Shown in pieces: positions 22,910 to 35,261 of a stretch of DNA of 64,000 bases. Under the pieces are notes generated by a model, which saw only the letters and a program-made list of their open reading frames with translations, was not told the origin of the DNA and made no database searches. The stretch is from positions 86,689,015 through 86,753,014 of the forward strand of contig OX578144.1 in assembly GCA_951213105.1 (NCBI GenBank), written 5' to 3'. This stretch comes from Amaurobius ferox (lineage: Eukaryota > Arthropoda > Arachnida > Araneae > Amaurobiidae). The position numbers were made by a program, and so were the translations under genes. Each line of letters starts with the position of its first letter. Position 1 is the first letter of the stretch.

Positions 22910-23725
22910 TCTGATGTGGGCAGCACATGACTTTCCCTTCAGACGTATATCCACTTTCTCTTTATTTTAGTCGAATTTAATTCGCTTTTAATTCAATTTC
23001 CATTCTTATTCGGTAACTGGACTTATTTTCGTAGGTGGCGTAGAGAAAATACGAAAAAACTAAAATATCTCGAAGACAGCTAGTCTTAGTGTGATGCGAT
23101 TGGTTTTATTCTTTTCATCGCTAAAAATTACGTATAAAACGAGCATTTAATGGATATATTTCAGCAAGCGTAGTTTTTATTTTAGATTTTGACGATTTTT
23201 GTGGGCCATTTCGCAAAAAAGGCAGGTTATTTTTCTCTGAATCGTACCAAATTCTAATCAGCACCAGGGTGACCCACAAGCGACTTATCTATCGAATTTT
23301 GTGAAATTCGGTCCATTAATTTTTCAGCTAGAGTGGATAAAGACAATTTTTGCGGTCAATTTCGCAAAAAAAGGCGGGTTCTGTCTTTACGAATCCTACC
23401 AAAAATTAATCAGCACCAGGGTCTTACCCAAGTGACTTACCTACCAAATTTTATGAAATTCGGTCCATTAGTTCTTTAGTTAGAGTAAATACATACATTG
23501 TACAGACAGACAACAAACACACACAGAGACAGACACACACACAGACAGACACACACACAGGCAGATACACATGCAGGTACACACACACACACAGTCGTCA
23601 CGCTAAAAATAGTTTTTTCGTATTCTAGAGGTCTCCAAACGTGTAGATCCGTCGAAAACTCGAGTCGTGATTTTCGGTATGATTCCATTACTTCCCCTAT
23701 ACATCACCATGTATTGCAGGGAAAG
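22910..23725 (+). mobile_element. CP-A repeat, copy 2
   Basis: Begins ATCTGATGTGGGCAGCACAT and GACTTTCCCTTCAGACG, contains GTCCATTAATTTTTCAGCTA and a CACACAGACAGACA tract at 23505-23595, and ends in the hairpin CATCACCATGTATTGCAGGG. ORFs of up to 83 codons are tract artefacts. Confidence 0.75.
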
Positions 23726-23999
23726 GAAAAAAAAAACGTATCCGTTTAACTTCTTTAATTGATGCGAACACATCTTCTTTAAATTCATTATTTCACTCCA
23801 ATCCATTTCTTAAAAATGATTTTCTCCAAAATTATTATCAACACTTTATTTTACATCAGAAACTTTCTAAATGTATACCCATCTTTTTTGTGCTTTTTAA
23901 ACAGAAATGCGAAATTACTCCAGTTCTACAACATGATAGGAAGCAGAAAAGTCACCCCATCAACATACTACATTTAAGGTCTTAAAAAGACGGCAATGA

Positions 24000-24240
24000 A
24001 CTAAAAGCCCTTTTCCTCACGTAAAGTGATTTTCCTGGAGTTTGATGGTGATAGACAAAAATCTCCGGCGCCATTTAACAATTCCTGACTCCTATTCTAT
24101 AGGCGAAACTTCTGCTTTGATGCCAAAGATAATGCGGTAAATACTTGTGCCTCAGGCCACAAACTGTATGTTTATCTCCAAAATGTCGAGGGGTTAGTTT
24201 TCGGAAAGAGAGATTAGCTTCGTACCAAGACAATTATATA
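24000..24240 (+). repeat. R6 dispersed repeat, copy 1
   Basis: GGTAAATACTTGTGCCTCAG then GCCACAAACTGTATGTTTAT with upstream GGCGCCATTTAACAATTCCT. The same ordered words occur at seven other sites in the window. Confidence 0.6.
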
Positions 24241-24328
24241 TGGAAGTATTACAAATTTTATATAGTTTGATTTATTTTCAAAGCATCAAATTAATTTTTA
24301 TAAAAATATGTGATTTTTTACGTGAAAG

Positions 24329-25322
<994 letters not shown>

Positions 25323-25650
25323 GTAAAAATTGAAAGATTGGACATGAAGTCAGCCAACAGGTAATACATAAAAGGCCTAGGGGGATTGTGACCCCTAGTT
25401 CCCGTTTACAAGTCGACTTTTCCACCAATGGCAACACTCACGGAGCCATGCATTACCTGCGGTTAAATTCAGTACAACGTCGAAACAGAAGACGCCCATA
25501 CGAAGTATATATCAAACGTAAAAGGAAAAAATCCCCCAACATAAGAGCAATATAATTGAAACGACACAAGACTAAACCTACTTAAAATGTACGAACTGCA
25601 AATACAAATACCCTACCTCCATCCAAATCACTCACGTCAATTTTACTCGC

Positions 25651-28334
25651 TTAAATAGTTCCTCGCTGTATCGATGCCATTTTATTTCCTGAAATAAAGG
25701 TGTTGCCAAAATCCTTACTGAACGCATCGAAAACTTTACTGTGTTCCACATTGTAACACTGACAAATAAATATTAAAGGATAATTTTCTGTTATTGCTTC
25801 CTTAATAAATATAGAATCATTTTTGATCCTATCCTTTCCATAAGAATGCATTCTTTCACTACGTTTAAAGTGATTAATGACTATATTGCGAAATATCCTG
25901 ATACTTAAATTAGAATACCAGTTAATTATATAATGTATTCTAAAACTGTACTGTCTTCTTTTATCATAAATAGTATAATACGTTGTCTTGCTAGGTGTTA
26001 AATGTATACTTATATCCAGATAGTTGATTGCCTTTGTTTTATCCGAGATATTCTCAATAAGATTCAAGCAACCTGGATAAAAGGAAAAATCAAATTCATA
26101 CCCGTCTCCTGTGTTTTTGTATGCTATGAGGATGTCATCAATAAATCGAAAGTAAACCATTTCGTTTATAAAGTGATTTCCTTGTTCATAATGGTGCAAA
26201 TATAGATTTGCTAATAATGTCGAGCACCCTCCACCCATTGGCACGCCTTTAATTTGTTTGTAATATTCAGTACCATGATACAATATATTTTCATACAATA
26301 CGATGTCCAAAACGTGTTTAAACTTTTGAATTGTGACACTTTGTTGTAATTCAAATGTCTCATGTATTTGCGTCAATATACTATATAGATCCTCCAAATT
26401 TATATTACTGAATAGATCTTGGAAATCATAGCTTCTATATAATTGGTTAGCAGGTAGTTTGTTCAAAATTCCCAAAACTTGATCGCTGTTTTTTATCATG
26501 ACGGAACCATTTTTTGAAATATGATTCATTACAGGTTGTAGATATGACTTCAGTAGCGTATTAGCCCTTGTGGTATAAGTTTTAAATGCCACTGTAACTG
26601 GACGAAACTTCACTGGTTTTTTGTGAAGTTTGGGTATCAAGACCAAATACGGGTAGCGTATATGTTTCAAATCAATTCCAATTCGCTTATGAAGTGCACA
26701 AATTCGATTATTAATTTCATTATGTTGCACATTGAGCTTTTTATAGATTTCCTCATCTTGATAACTTTCTTTAAGAATCTTCATATAGTATGCTATGCAT
26801 GTGAAAGTGAAATTAGATGCTGCCTTGTCTGTGTAGGTAACTGCATATTTGTTCCATAAATCATTCAGTTCGTCACGATTTACATTACTCTCTTCTCGTT
26901 TTTAAATTGAAGGTTGATAAAATCGACGAAATTGAAAATTTACACGATCTCGCCATTCATCAAATGCATTCATAGGCAAACTGTATTTTATTGCCATATT
27001 ATATATAAATTCTTTCAATTCTTTATAATAATTCCCATATATATCATGAAATTCCTCTGACCTGAATTTAGTACCTTTATCAAATGCTTTTCGTAGTTGA
27101 CTCGTATTAATCACATTCAAATCGCCAGTCACTGTGTGTTTATGATCATCATCTATAAATGGGCTTGATGTACACTGACACATCAGATTTTCATATTGTC
27201 CCATATTCTTACCAATTTTATTGTAATTATATACCTTACGTCCCATTGTCAACACATAACGGTATGATATACAAATATTAATTCTTCTAATAGGAAAGTG
27301 TCTTTGATGATAGTCTAAAATCTTTTTAAAAGGAACATTATTAAAAGCTCTATTTTTAAAAGTTGTCATTAAATATTCTTTATGTTGTATTGCATTAATT
27401 TCTTGATTTAAGTTGATGTTATATTGTGCTGCTCGCATTTTAATCATATCAAGAAATATTGCATACCAGTTATTAACGCAATCGATCTTATCACTGGGTG
27501 CATCATCAAATTGTTTATCCTTATAATTATGCCATACACGCAATATGAATCGCTTTCGTATACCATAAACTGTATTTTTGATCCAATTATTTTTAATGCC
27601 AAGATCACTATAGAATTGTGCAAATAATGCATCGATTTTTACTAGTGTATTCAGATATGTAGTACGATGTGATTTTTGTCCTCGTTTTTGCCTTGTAACT
27701 GAATAAGCTATATTATGCTTCATTATTGATGGCTTACTTCCATCCCTGCATTTACTTAAATCATTACTTTCACTATACAGTAAGGTATTAAGTCCATATG
27801 GATATGATGTCATAAATTGATTGATGTGGACGTTTTCCCACCACATTCGTTCGTTATGTTTGGTTACAAAATCAATTATATTAACAATAATATTTTCAAA
27901 TCCATGAAGTTTAAAGTGACTTAATTCAATATTATCATGCTGTGAAGACTGATTTTTATAATGCTTTATCTGACTTCTGTGAAGATTTATCCTTAAATGC
28001 AGAGGATTCTTAGTCTGCCCAATATATTTTTTCTTGCATGTACCACATGTTATTGAATATATGCAGTTAAAAACTTTACAAAATGTTCTATATCTGTGCT
28101 GACCATAAGTTATCTGTTCACTTGCCGCTACAGGACATAGCTTACATCTGTTGGATGCACACTTACTAAATTTAAATTTCATCATATTCTTGAAATGGTA
28201 TTTGCGTTTGTAAGGATCGTCATTATTAATAACATTTATATATTTATCCTGAGAACAAGATTCGTTCAATATATTATTTTTGATTCCTTCCTTTGGTATA
28301 CTTTGGCTTTTGCGAAAGTAGATATGTAGAAAGT
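25651..28334 (-). pseudogene. Naiad PLE polyprotein: GIY-YIG endonuclease + CxC + reverse transcriptase (one nonsense codon)
   Basis: A retrotransposition protein that nicks target DNA and primes reverse transcription. The frame is open from 28334 with no ATG; the first in-frame TTG is at 28269. From that codon: a zinc-binding cluster CASNRCKLCP (residues 37-46); a GIY-YIG-type core NCIYSITCGTCKKKYIGQT (68-86) with Arg in LHLRINLH (93), Glu in RMWWENVH (145) and GLN (159-161); linker with MCQC (364/366) and HKHTVTGDLNVI. TAA at 26902-26904 replaces the CAA of the other copy. Beyond it the RT is intact: LIPKLHKKPVKFRPVT, YDFQDLFSNI, GVPMGGGCSTLLANLYL and FRFIDDIL (about 26133), ending at 25651. 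N-terminal endonuclease order plus CxC identifies the Naiad clade rather than canonical Penelope. Dead in this copy unless the stop is read through. Confidence 0.9.
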
Positions 28335-28380
28335 CAGATATGTAGTACGATGTGATAAATCACATCGTACTACATATCTG
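28335..28380. repeat. Junction hairpin, 22-bp arms with 2-nt loop
   Basis: 28335-28356 and 28359-28380 are exact reverse complements around AA. The right arm is the beginning of the plus-strand copy (CACATCGTACTACATATCTG). The left arm is an extra inverted copy of that beginning, not part of the minus-strand ORF. This looks like a snap-back or template-switch scar. Confidence 0.85.
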
Positions 28381-30381
28381 AATACACTAGTAAAAATCGA
28401 TGCATTATTTGCACAATTCTACAGTGATCTTGGCATTAAAAATAATTGGATCAAAAATACAGTTTATGGTATACGAAAGCGATTCATATTGCGTGTATGG
28501 CATAATTATAAGGATAAACAATTTGATGATGCACCCAGTGATAAGATCGATTGCGTTAATAACTGGTATGCAATATTTCTTGATATGATTAAAATGCGAG
28601 CAGCACAATATAACATCAACTTAAATCAAGAAATTAATGCAATACAACATAAAGAATATTTAATGACAACTTTTAAAAATAGAGCTTTTAATAATGTTCC
28701 TTTTAAAAAGATTTTAGACTATCATCAAATACACTTTCCTATTAGAAGAATTAATATTTGTATATCATACCGTTATGTGTTGACAATGGGACGTAAGGTA
28801 TATAATTACAATAAAATTGGTAAGAATATGGGACAATATGAAAATCTGATGTGTCAGTGTACATCAAGCCCATTTATAGATGATGATCATAAACACACAG
28901 TGACTGGCGATTTGAACGTGATTAATACGAGTCAACTAAGAAAAGCATTTGATAAAGGTACTAAATTCAGGTCAGAGGAATTTCATGATATATATGGGAA
29001 TTATTATAAAGAATTGAAAGAATTTATATATAATATGGCAATAAAATACAGTTTGCCTATGAATGCATTTGATGAATGGCGAGATCGTGTAAATTTTCAA
29101 TTTCGTCGATTTTATCAACCTTCAATTCAAAAACGAGAAGAGAGTAATGTAAATCGTGACGAACTGAATGATTTATGGAACAAATATGCAGTTACCTACA
29201 CAGACAAGGCAGCATCTAATTTCACTTTCACATGCATAGCATACTATATGAAGATTCTTAAAGAAAGTTATCAAGATGAGGAAATCTATAAAAAGCTCAA
29301 TGTGCAACATAATGAAATTAATAATCGAATTTGTGCACTTCATAAGCGAATTGGAATTGATTTGAAACATATACGCTACCCGTATTTGGTCTTGATACCC
29401 AAACTTCACAAAAAACCAGTGAAGTTTCGTCCAGTTACAGTGGCATTTAAAACTTACACCACAAGGGCTAATACGCTACTGAAGTCATATCTACAACCTG
29501 TAATGAATCATATTTCAAAAAATGGTTCCGTCATGATAAAAAACAGCGATCAAGTTTTGGGAATTTTGAACAAACTACCTGCTAACCAATTATATAGAAG
29601 CTATGATTTCCAAGATCTATTCAGTAATATAAATTTGGAGGATCTATATAGTATATTGACGCAAATACATGAGACATTTGAATTACAACAAAGTGTCACA
29701 ATTCAAAAGTTTAAACACGTTTTGGACATCGTATTGTATGAAAATATATTGTATAATGGTACTGAATATTACAAACAAATTAAAGGCGTGCCAATGGGTG
29801 GAGGGTGCTCGACATTATTAGCAAATCTATATTTGCACCATTATGAACAAGGAAATCACTTTATAAACGAAATGGTTTACTTTCGATTTATTGATGACAT
29901 CCTCATAGCATACAAAAACACAGGAGACGGGTATGAATTTGATTTTTCCTTTTATCCAGGTTGCTTGAATCTTATTGAGAATATCTCGGATAAAACAAAG
30001 GCAATCAACTATCTGGATATAAGTATACATTTAACACCTAGCAAGACAACGTATTATACTATTTATGATAAAAGAAGACAGTACAGTTTTAGAATACATT
30101 ATATAATTAACTGGTATTCTAATTTAAGTATCAGGATATTTCGCAATATAGTCATTAATCACTTTAAACGTAGTGAAAGAATGCATTCTTATGGAAAGGA
30201 TAGGATCAAAAATGATTCTATATTTATTAAGGAAGCAATAACAGAAAATTATCCTTTAATATTTATTTGTCAGTGTTACAATGTGGTACATAGTAAAGTT
30301 TTCGATGCGTTCAGTAAGGATTTTGGCAACACCTTTATTTCAGGAAATAAAATGGCATCGATACAGCGAGGAACTATTTAA
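28357..30381 (+). CDS. Naiad PLE reverse transcriptase ORF, 5'-truncated copy
   Basis: The frame is open from about 28360 to the stop at 30381 (630 residues from the TTG at 28489; no ATG start). It equals residues 200 to the end of the inverted copy, so the whole endonuclease is missing. Seen in order: MCQC (residues 121-124) and HKHTVTGDLNVI of the CxC linker; LIPKLHKKPVKFRPVT (302-317); motif A YDFQDLFSNI with Asp373; motif B GVPMGGGCSTLLANLYL (433-449); motif C FRFIDDIL with Asp469-Asp470 (29893-29898); and NYLDISIHL. All catalytic aspartates are present and no stop interrupts it. It is coding-competent RT sequence but without an endonuclease, start codon or visible promoter, so probably a dead-on-arrival copy. 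No in-frame TGA occurs. Confidence 0.85.
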   Translation, partial: KSHRTTYLNTLVKIDALFAQFYSDLGIKNNWIKNTVYGIRKRFILRVWHNYKDKQFDDAPSDKIDCVNNWYAIFLDMIKMRAAQYNINLNQEINAIQHKEYLMTTFKNRAFNNVPFKKILDYHQIHFPIRRINICISYRYVLTMGRKVYNYNKIGKNMGQYENLMCQCTSSPFIDDDHKHTVTGDLNVINTSQLRKAFDKGTKFRSEEFHDIYGNYYKELKEFIYNMAIKYSLPMNAFDEWRDRVNFQFRRFYQPSIQKREESNVNRDELNDLWNKYAVTYTDKAASNFTFTCIAYYMKILKESYQDEEIYKKLNVQHNEINNRICALHKRIGIDLKHIRYPYLVLIPKLHKKPVKFRPVTVAFKTYTTRANTLLKSYLQPVMNHISKNGSVMIKNSDQVLGILNKLPANQLYRSYDFQDLFSNINLEDLYSILTQIHETFELQQSVTIQKFKHVLDIVLYENILYNGTEYYKQIKGVPMGGGCSTLLANLYLHHYEQGNHFINEMVYFRFIDDILIAYKNTGDGYEFDFSFYPGCLNLIENISDKTKAINYLDISIHLTPSKTTYYTIYDKRRQYSFRIHYIINWYSNLSIRIFRNIVINHFKRSERMHSYGKDRIKNDSIFIKEAITENYPLIFICQCYNVVHSKVFDAFSKDFGNTFISGNKMASIQRGTI

Positions 30382-30713
30382 GCGTGTAAAATTGACGTGA
30401 GTGATTTGGATGGAGGTAGGGTATTTGTATTTGCAGTTCGTACATTTTAAGTAGGTTTAGTCTTGTGTCGTTTCAATTATATTGCTCTTATGTTGGGGGA
30501 TTTTTTCCTTTTACGTTTGATATATACTTCGTATGGGCGTCTTCTGTTTCGACGTTGTACTGAATTTAATCGCAGGTAATGCATGGCTCCGTGAGTGTTG
30601 CCATTGGTGGAAAAGTCGACTTGTAAACGGGAACTAGGGGTCACAATCCCCCTAGGCCTTTTATGTATTACCTGTTGGCTGACTTCATGTCCAATCTTTC
30701 AATTTTTACTATT
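30382..30713 (+). other. Naiad 3' UTR (plus-strand copy)
   Basis: About 330 bp after the stop, mirrored at 25320-25650. It contains GTGTTGCCATTGGTGGAAAA, AACGGGAACTAGGGGTCACA and ATCCCCCTAGGCC; the GGGGTCACAATCCCC part can form a small hairpin. No SECIS-like arrangement was found. Confidence 0.75.
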
Positions 30714-30811
30714 ATATTTTTCTGGGCTATTACAAGCTGCATTGCGCTTATTGGTCTAGATATCTCATTTTGTACTATTTGTACTATGGTAGATTCTGTT
30801 ATATGACATTC

Positions 30812-30832
30812 TATATATATATATATATATAT
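30812..30832. repeat. (TA)n microsatellite
   Basis: Ten TA units about 100 bp beyond the right Naiad terminus. Confidence 0.9.
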
Positions 30833-32100
30833 TGTTGCAAACACTTGATTTCTCCTTTCTTCCGGAGTCAATTTTCTCACTGACCAGGGTGGAAAACACG
30901 CGTGCAAGCCATGAAGTGAACATAAACTGAACTTAGGGTAACCAGCATTCCGAGTAAGAAGAAATGTATCCAGATTTAGAGATTTATCGCCAATTTGGTG
31001 ACATTTGGCGACTTTCGGAATATTCGAGAAGAACCGCGAAATAACGATTTATCTAGGAGATATTGAGAATTCCATAAGTTTCTATTAAGAAACTATAAAG
31101 AGAATCGCGCTCCGTTAGAGTTCAGTTGACAAGATACGAGCTACATTGCATCGTGATTTTTGTCAATTTGTTGAAATAGTAGCAGTTGTTTTGTGAAATT
31201 ACTTTTGTCAATGTTTTGAAATTAATATTAATTATTTTGTGAAATTAGTGGAGCACTTAAGTGCATAATTATGAGTTGGGGTATTGTACCGAACTGCTCT
31301 TATCATTCTAAAAATATGTCAGAGTATTTCGCTTTCCCAACATAGAAGAAAAATATACAACTTCTTAAAAATCAGATAAAATTTAAAATCTTTAAACATA
31401 CTGATAACAATGCTTACAGCATGTTTTATCTTTCTTATTGTTGTATAACCAGAAAAGTCCGCATGCTTCTTGTATTACGCCCGCCCAAGTGCAGTGCAAG
31501 CATGTATAGGAAAGAGGAACCAGTGGATATCAACTCCCACCGGTCTTCCCATTCGCTCCCAATATCCACAGGCACATTCGAGATATAAATCCCGGGCATT
31601 CAATATTACTGTTCCTTATACGATTCCTTATTAAAATATACATGCTATACCAACTCCTAACCTAATGCAATTAATGTATACTCTCCTAGACCCTCTAACA
31701 AACTAATTTATCAAGTTTAATGCCTCAAATTTATTATCTCAATCTTTTAATTTCTGGTTATACCACATAAGAAAAATGACTAAACCTATTTAACTTTAAG
31801 GATCAAACAATTCAGCTCCAACCAATCTATTTATAAACATAGTCTGCATTGATTGCATTGTTTAAACTGAGAATTTGAAGATAAAGCAGGAAGCAAAACT
31901 CTTATTGATTTTAATATTCAAATTTTGAATTTTTAAATTGTGATGACCTCCAATATGAACTTCCCAATTCAGCTGAATCATAGAGGTAGTCCCATGAGAT
32001 GAATATATTTTTCTTTTTATTTCCTTAGTCTTTAACGTCTCAAGAACCCGCAATTGAATTAAGTTATGGCAACGCATTTTCCTGAGATTATAAACACAAA
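30833..32100. other. Unassigned spacer
   Basis: No gene recognised. Contains ATCGCCAATTTGGTGACATT at about 30988, an echo of the CP-B interior, and a GC-richer stretch at 31455-31600. Confidence 0.5.
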
Positions 32101-32909
32101 AATCTGATGTGGACAGCACATGACTTTCCCTGCAGACTCAAATTCATATGTTTTTTATTTGTTCAGTAATTCATTAGATTGAATTTAATTTAACCAAATA
32201 ACACTAAATTTGCATTTTTTATTCAATTTTTGTTTTTATTTGGTAATTGCACATTTTTCCAAAAGTGGCATAACTAAATGCGAAAAATCTCTTATATCTC
32301 GAGAACGGTTTGTCTTAGAGTAATAGAGTTATTCGTATTATTTTCCTCTTTAGTATTATTCGTATTATTTTCCTCCGTAGCTTTTTTTTAGATTTTGGCG
32401 ATTTTTGAGGGGCATTTCGTAAAAAAAGGCAGATTGTTCTTTTCCGAATAATGCCAAAATCTAATCATCAACAAAGTATCCCACAAGTAACGTATCTACC
32501 AAATTTCGTGAAATTTGGCCAATTAGTATTTTAGCTAGAATAGATACATGAAATTTTTAAGGGCCATTTCGCAAGAAAAGGCTGGTTCTGTTTTTTACGA
32601 ATCGCACCAAAAACTAATCAGCACCAGGGTCATACCCAAGTGACTTACATACCAAATTTTATGACATTCGGTCCATAAGTTTTTGAGTTAGAGTGGATAC
32701 ATACATTGCACAGACACACATAAACACAGACAAACAGACAGACAGGCAGGCAGACACACAGACAGACACACACACAGACGTCACGCTAAATATAGTTTTT
32801 TCATATTCTAGAGGTCTCGAAACGTGTAAATCCGTCGAAAACTAGAGTTGCAATTTTCGACATGATTCCAATATTTCCCTATACATTACCATGTATTGCA
32901 GGGAAAGTA
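32101..32909 (+). mobile_element. CP-A repeat, copy 3
   Basis: ATCTGATGTGGACAGCACAT start, ATATCTCGAGAACGGTTTGT, ACAGACAGACAGGCAGGCAG tract at about 32735, TTCTAGAGGTCTCGAAACGT, and final hairpin TATACATTACCATGTATTGC then AGGGAAAGT. Contains a duplicated TTAGTATTATTCGTATTATT-like stretch at about 32335-32380. Non-coding. Confidence 0.75.
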
Positions 32910-33393
32910 AAATTATTTAAGATATAAGGATTGATTTAATAAACGGATTTTAGATTCGGATCCAGCGTGGTCGAATTAGTACGGCGGTCTGTCTGACTGT
33001 GACACTTATTCAGTGGACTCTGGTATATTGAGCACCGATTTCAAATCAGGAGGTCAAAAACCAAGCAGGAAGCTTATCTTGAAAATAATATTAGCAGCCG
33101 GAGGCAATAACGGAAGGTGAAAATAGCAGGAGGTAAAAATAACAGGAGGTAAAAACAACAGGAGATGGTTAGTCAGGTTGACAGTTTAACGTTAAACACC
33201 AATTTAACGTTAGCGAATGGAGAATGCAAAGTCTACTTCGACGACAAGTGCGTACAAATCCGTCACAGTAGCTCAACGGAAGATCATCGGCTGCCCAGTA
33301 CGTTGGTTTGATTCTCGGTTTGGGTAGCAAAATTCTTTGCAACATGCTGACACTGCGCTTTTAGAGAGGTGATGATACCATTTTAATAAAAAA
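32910..33393. other. Unassigned spacer with GCAGGAGGTAAAAATA repeats
   Basis: Three loose repeats of ARCAGGAGGTAAAAA lie at 33118-33170. GGTTTGATTCTCGG at about 33307 looks like a tRNA box B but has no partner box A at a suitable distance. Confidence 0.4.
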
Positions 33394-34184
33394 AATCTGA
33401 TGTGGGCAGCACATGACTTTCCCTGCAGACTTATATACACATTCTCTTTATTTTAATTAAATTTAATTCACTATTAATTCAATTTTCGTTCTCATTTGGT
33501 AACTGCACTCCATTTCAAAGGTCGCGTGGAGAAAAAACAGAAAATATCTCGAGAACGGCTAGTCCTAGTGTAATGGGGTTAGTCTTCTCTTCGTTAAAAA
33601 TTATGTATAAAACAAGCATTTAATATATATATTTCAGCATACGTAGTTTCTTATTTTACATTTTGCCGATTTTTGTGGGCCATTTTGCAAAGAAAGGCAG
33701 GCTACTTTTTTTCCGAATCGCACCAAAATCTAATCAGCACCAGGGTGATCCAAAAACGACTTATCTACCAAATTTTGTGAAATTCAGTCCATTAGATATT
33801 CAGCTAGAGTGGATACAAGCTTTTGTGGGCCTTTTCGAAAAAAAAAAGCATGTTTTTTTGTCCCGAATCTTACCCAAAATTAATCAGCACCAGATTCGCC
33901 CACAAGTGACTTACCTACCAAATTTTATGACATTCGGTAAATAAATTTTTTAGTTAGAGTGAATACAAAATCTGCACAGACAGACAGACAGACACGCAGA
34001 CAGACACACAGATAGACACATATACACACAAACACACACAGAGACATCACGCTAGTTTACTAAAAATAGTTTTTTCGTATTCTAGAGGTCTCGAAACTTG
34101 TAGATCCGTCGAAAACTCGAGTTTCGATTTTCGACATGATTCCAATACTTTCCCTATACATTACCATGTATTGCAGGGGAAGTA
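33394..34184 (+). mobile_element. CP-A repeat, copy 4
   Basis: ATCTGATGTGGGCAGCACAT start, AATATCTCGAGAACGGCTAG, two ACTTAYCTACCAAATTTTRT blocks, CAGACAGACAGACAGACACG tract, and final hairpin TACATTACCATGTATTGCAG then GGGAAGT. The 93-codon frame at 33663-33944 is incidental. Confidence 0.75.
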
Positions 34185-34374
34185 ATAAAACTGCATCTGA
34201 AATAATTGTAATGTTAGAAATGACATAATCTGACGCCAAATACATATTTTCGTGAAATTTATTTATAGATCATTAGTCCAACATCTCATAGAGAATATAA
34301 CAAAATATTGTTTTTATACACAAAACTGCACTAAATGATCCTGAAATTTGCCTGCAGCAAAAGCACCCCCATAA

Positions 34375-34600
34375 AACGAAGTTTCGAGGCCTTTAATAGC
34401 AACAGAAGAAAATCCCTCCCAGAGTCGTTTAACAAGTCCTGAGTCATTATATTGGCATACCGTTAGCTTCGATGATAAAGAAAAATACGGTAAATGCTTG
34501 TGCCTCAGGCCACAAAGTATCCATTTATCTCCGTGAAGGTGAATAGATTTGTTTGAGAGAAAGATCTGTCTGCCGTCTAGAACAATTATTTGTGGGCGTA
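34375..34600 (+). repeat. R6 dispersed repeat, copy 2
   Basis: GGTAAATGCTTGTGCCTCAG, GCCACAAAGTATCCATTTAT, and downstream GAACAATTATTTGTGGGCGT. Confidence 0.6.
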
Positions 34601-35261
34601 TTAAGTTTTCTATATTTCGATTTTATGTCTATATTTTAAAAGGATTTATGTGAAGACATAATAAATTGCTTAGTGAGTTTATACTATATTTTTCTGCATA
34701 GCAGAGATTTCAATAGCATTCATTCATAGCAAATTGTATAGAGATTTGTAATATTCCATACAGACTGTTTTATCCTATTTTAGGAATGAGAAAGAAGAAT
34801 GTATAAGTCTTTTGAATATTTAGCAATAATTTTTTTGTCATTAAGATTTACCAACATTATATATTATCAAGATTTATTAATAATATATTCTGATTAACAT
34901 TAGGCTGGTATAGAAAGATATATTTGAATGAATGATGGCAGAAAAATATATGGAACGTTCAATATGTTCTTTAATTTATTCGAACATCTACCGAATTTTT
35001 TTTTAAATTGATACTTTAATCCAAATCTTTAAATTTGGAAATGTAATTGTTGGTGATGAATGGGATTGATTTTGTTAAGTTTTGGACTAGAAGCCTGAGA
35101 TTTAGCACGTTTCCTTAATATTATGAGCAATTCTTCACTTTCATTTCGTATCCTTTTTATGTAATTCATTGCTATCTTTTCCAGCTCAGAAGAGTTTACT
35201 GTAAAAATTCACAGTAATCACAGGAGTGGCCTGTGGAAATTTATCATGTATAAAAGGGTTT
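34601..35261. other. Unassigned AT-rich spacer
   Basis: Nothing recognised. Confidence 0.5.

Larger units (their letters stand above)
25320..30713. mobile_element. Head-to-head pair of Naiad-type Penelope-like elements
   Basis: The left arm (25320 to about 27664) and right arm (about 28357-30713) are reverse complements with only seven base differences found by eye, most giving amino-acid changes. The spacer of about 0.7 kb is the endonuclease-coding part, present only in the minus-strand copy. Both copies read outward: ORF, then a 3' UTR of about 330 bp with the GGGGGATTGTGACCCC module (antisense), then AATTTTTACTATTA at both outer ends. The left end abuts (TA)n; the right continues TATATTTTTCTGGG and meets a short TA tract 100 bp on. 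Inverted or tandem insertions and microsatellite preference are known for PLEs; this palindromic form is seen directly here. Confidence 0.9.

Noticed and set aside
25651..30381. Selenoprotein encoded by the Naiad pair
   Set aside because: Known spider Naiads can use in-frame TGA for selenocysteine, but here the conserved positions are ordinary Cys codons, the only internal stop is TAA, and I found no SECIS arrangement in the 3' UTR.
31272..31345. THAP-domain start (MSWGIVPNCSYHSK...YFAFP)
   Set aside because: Only one of the zinc-binding cysteines is present and the frame stops after 24 residues.
33302..33330. tRNA-like box B (GGTTTGATTCTCGG)
   Set aside because: No box A within tRNA distance upstream.
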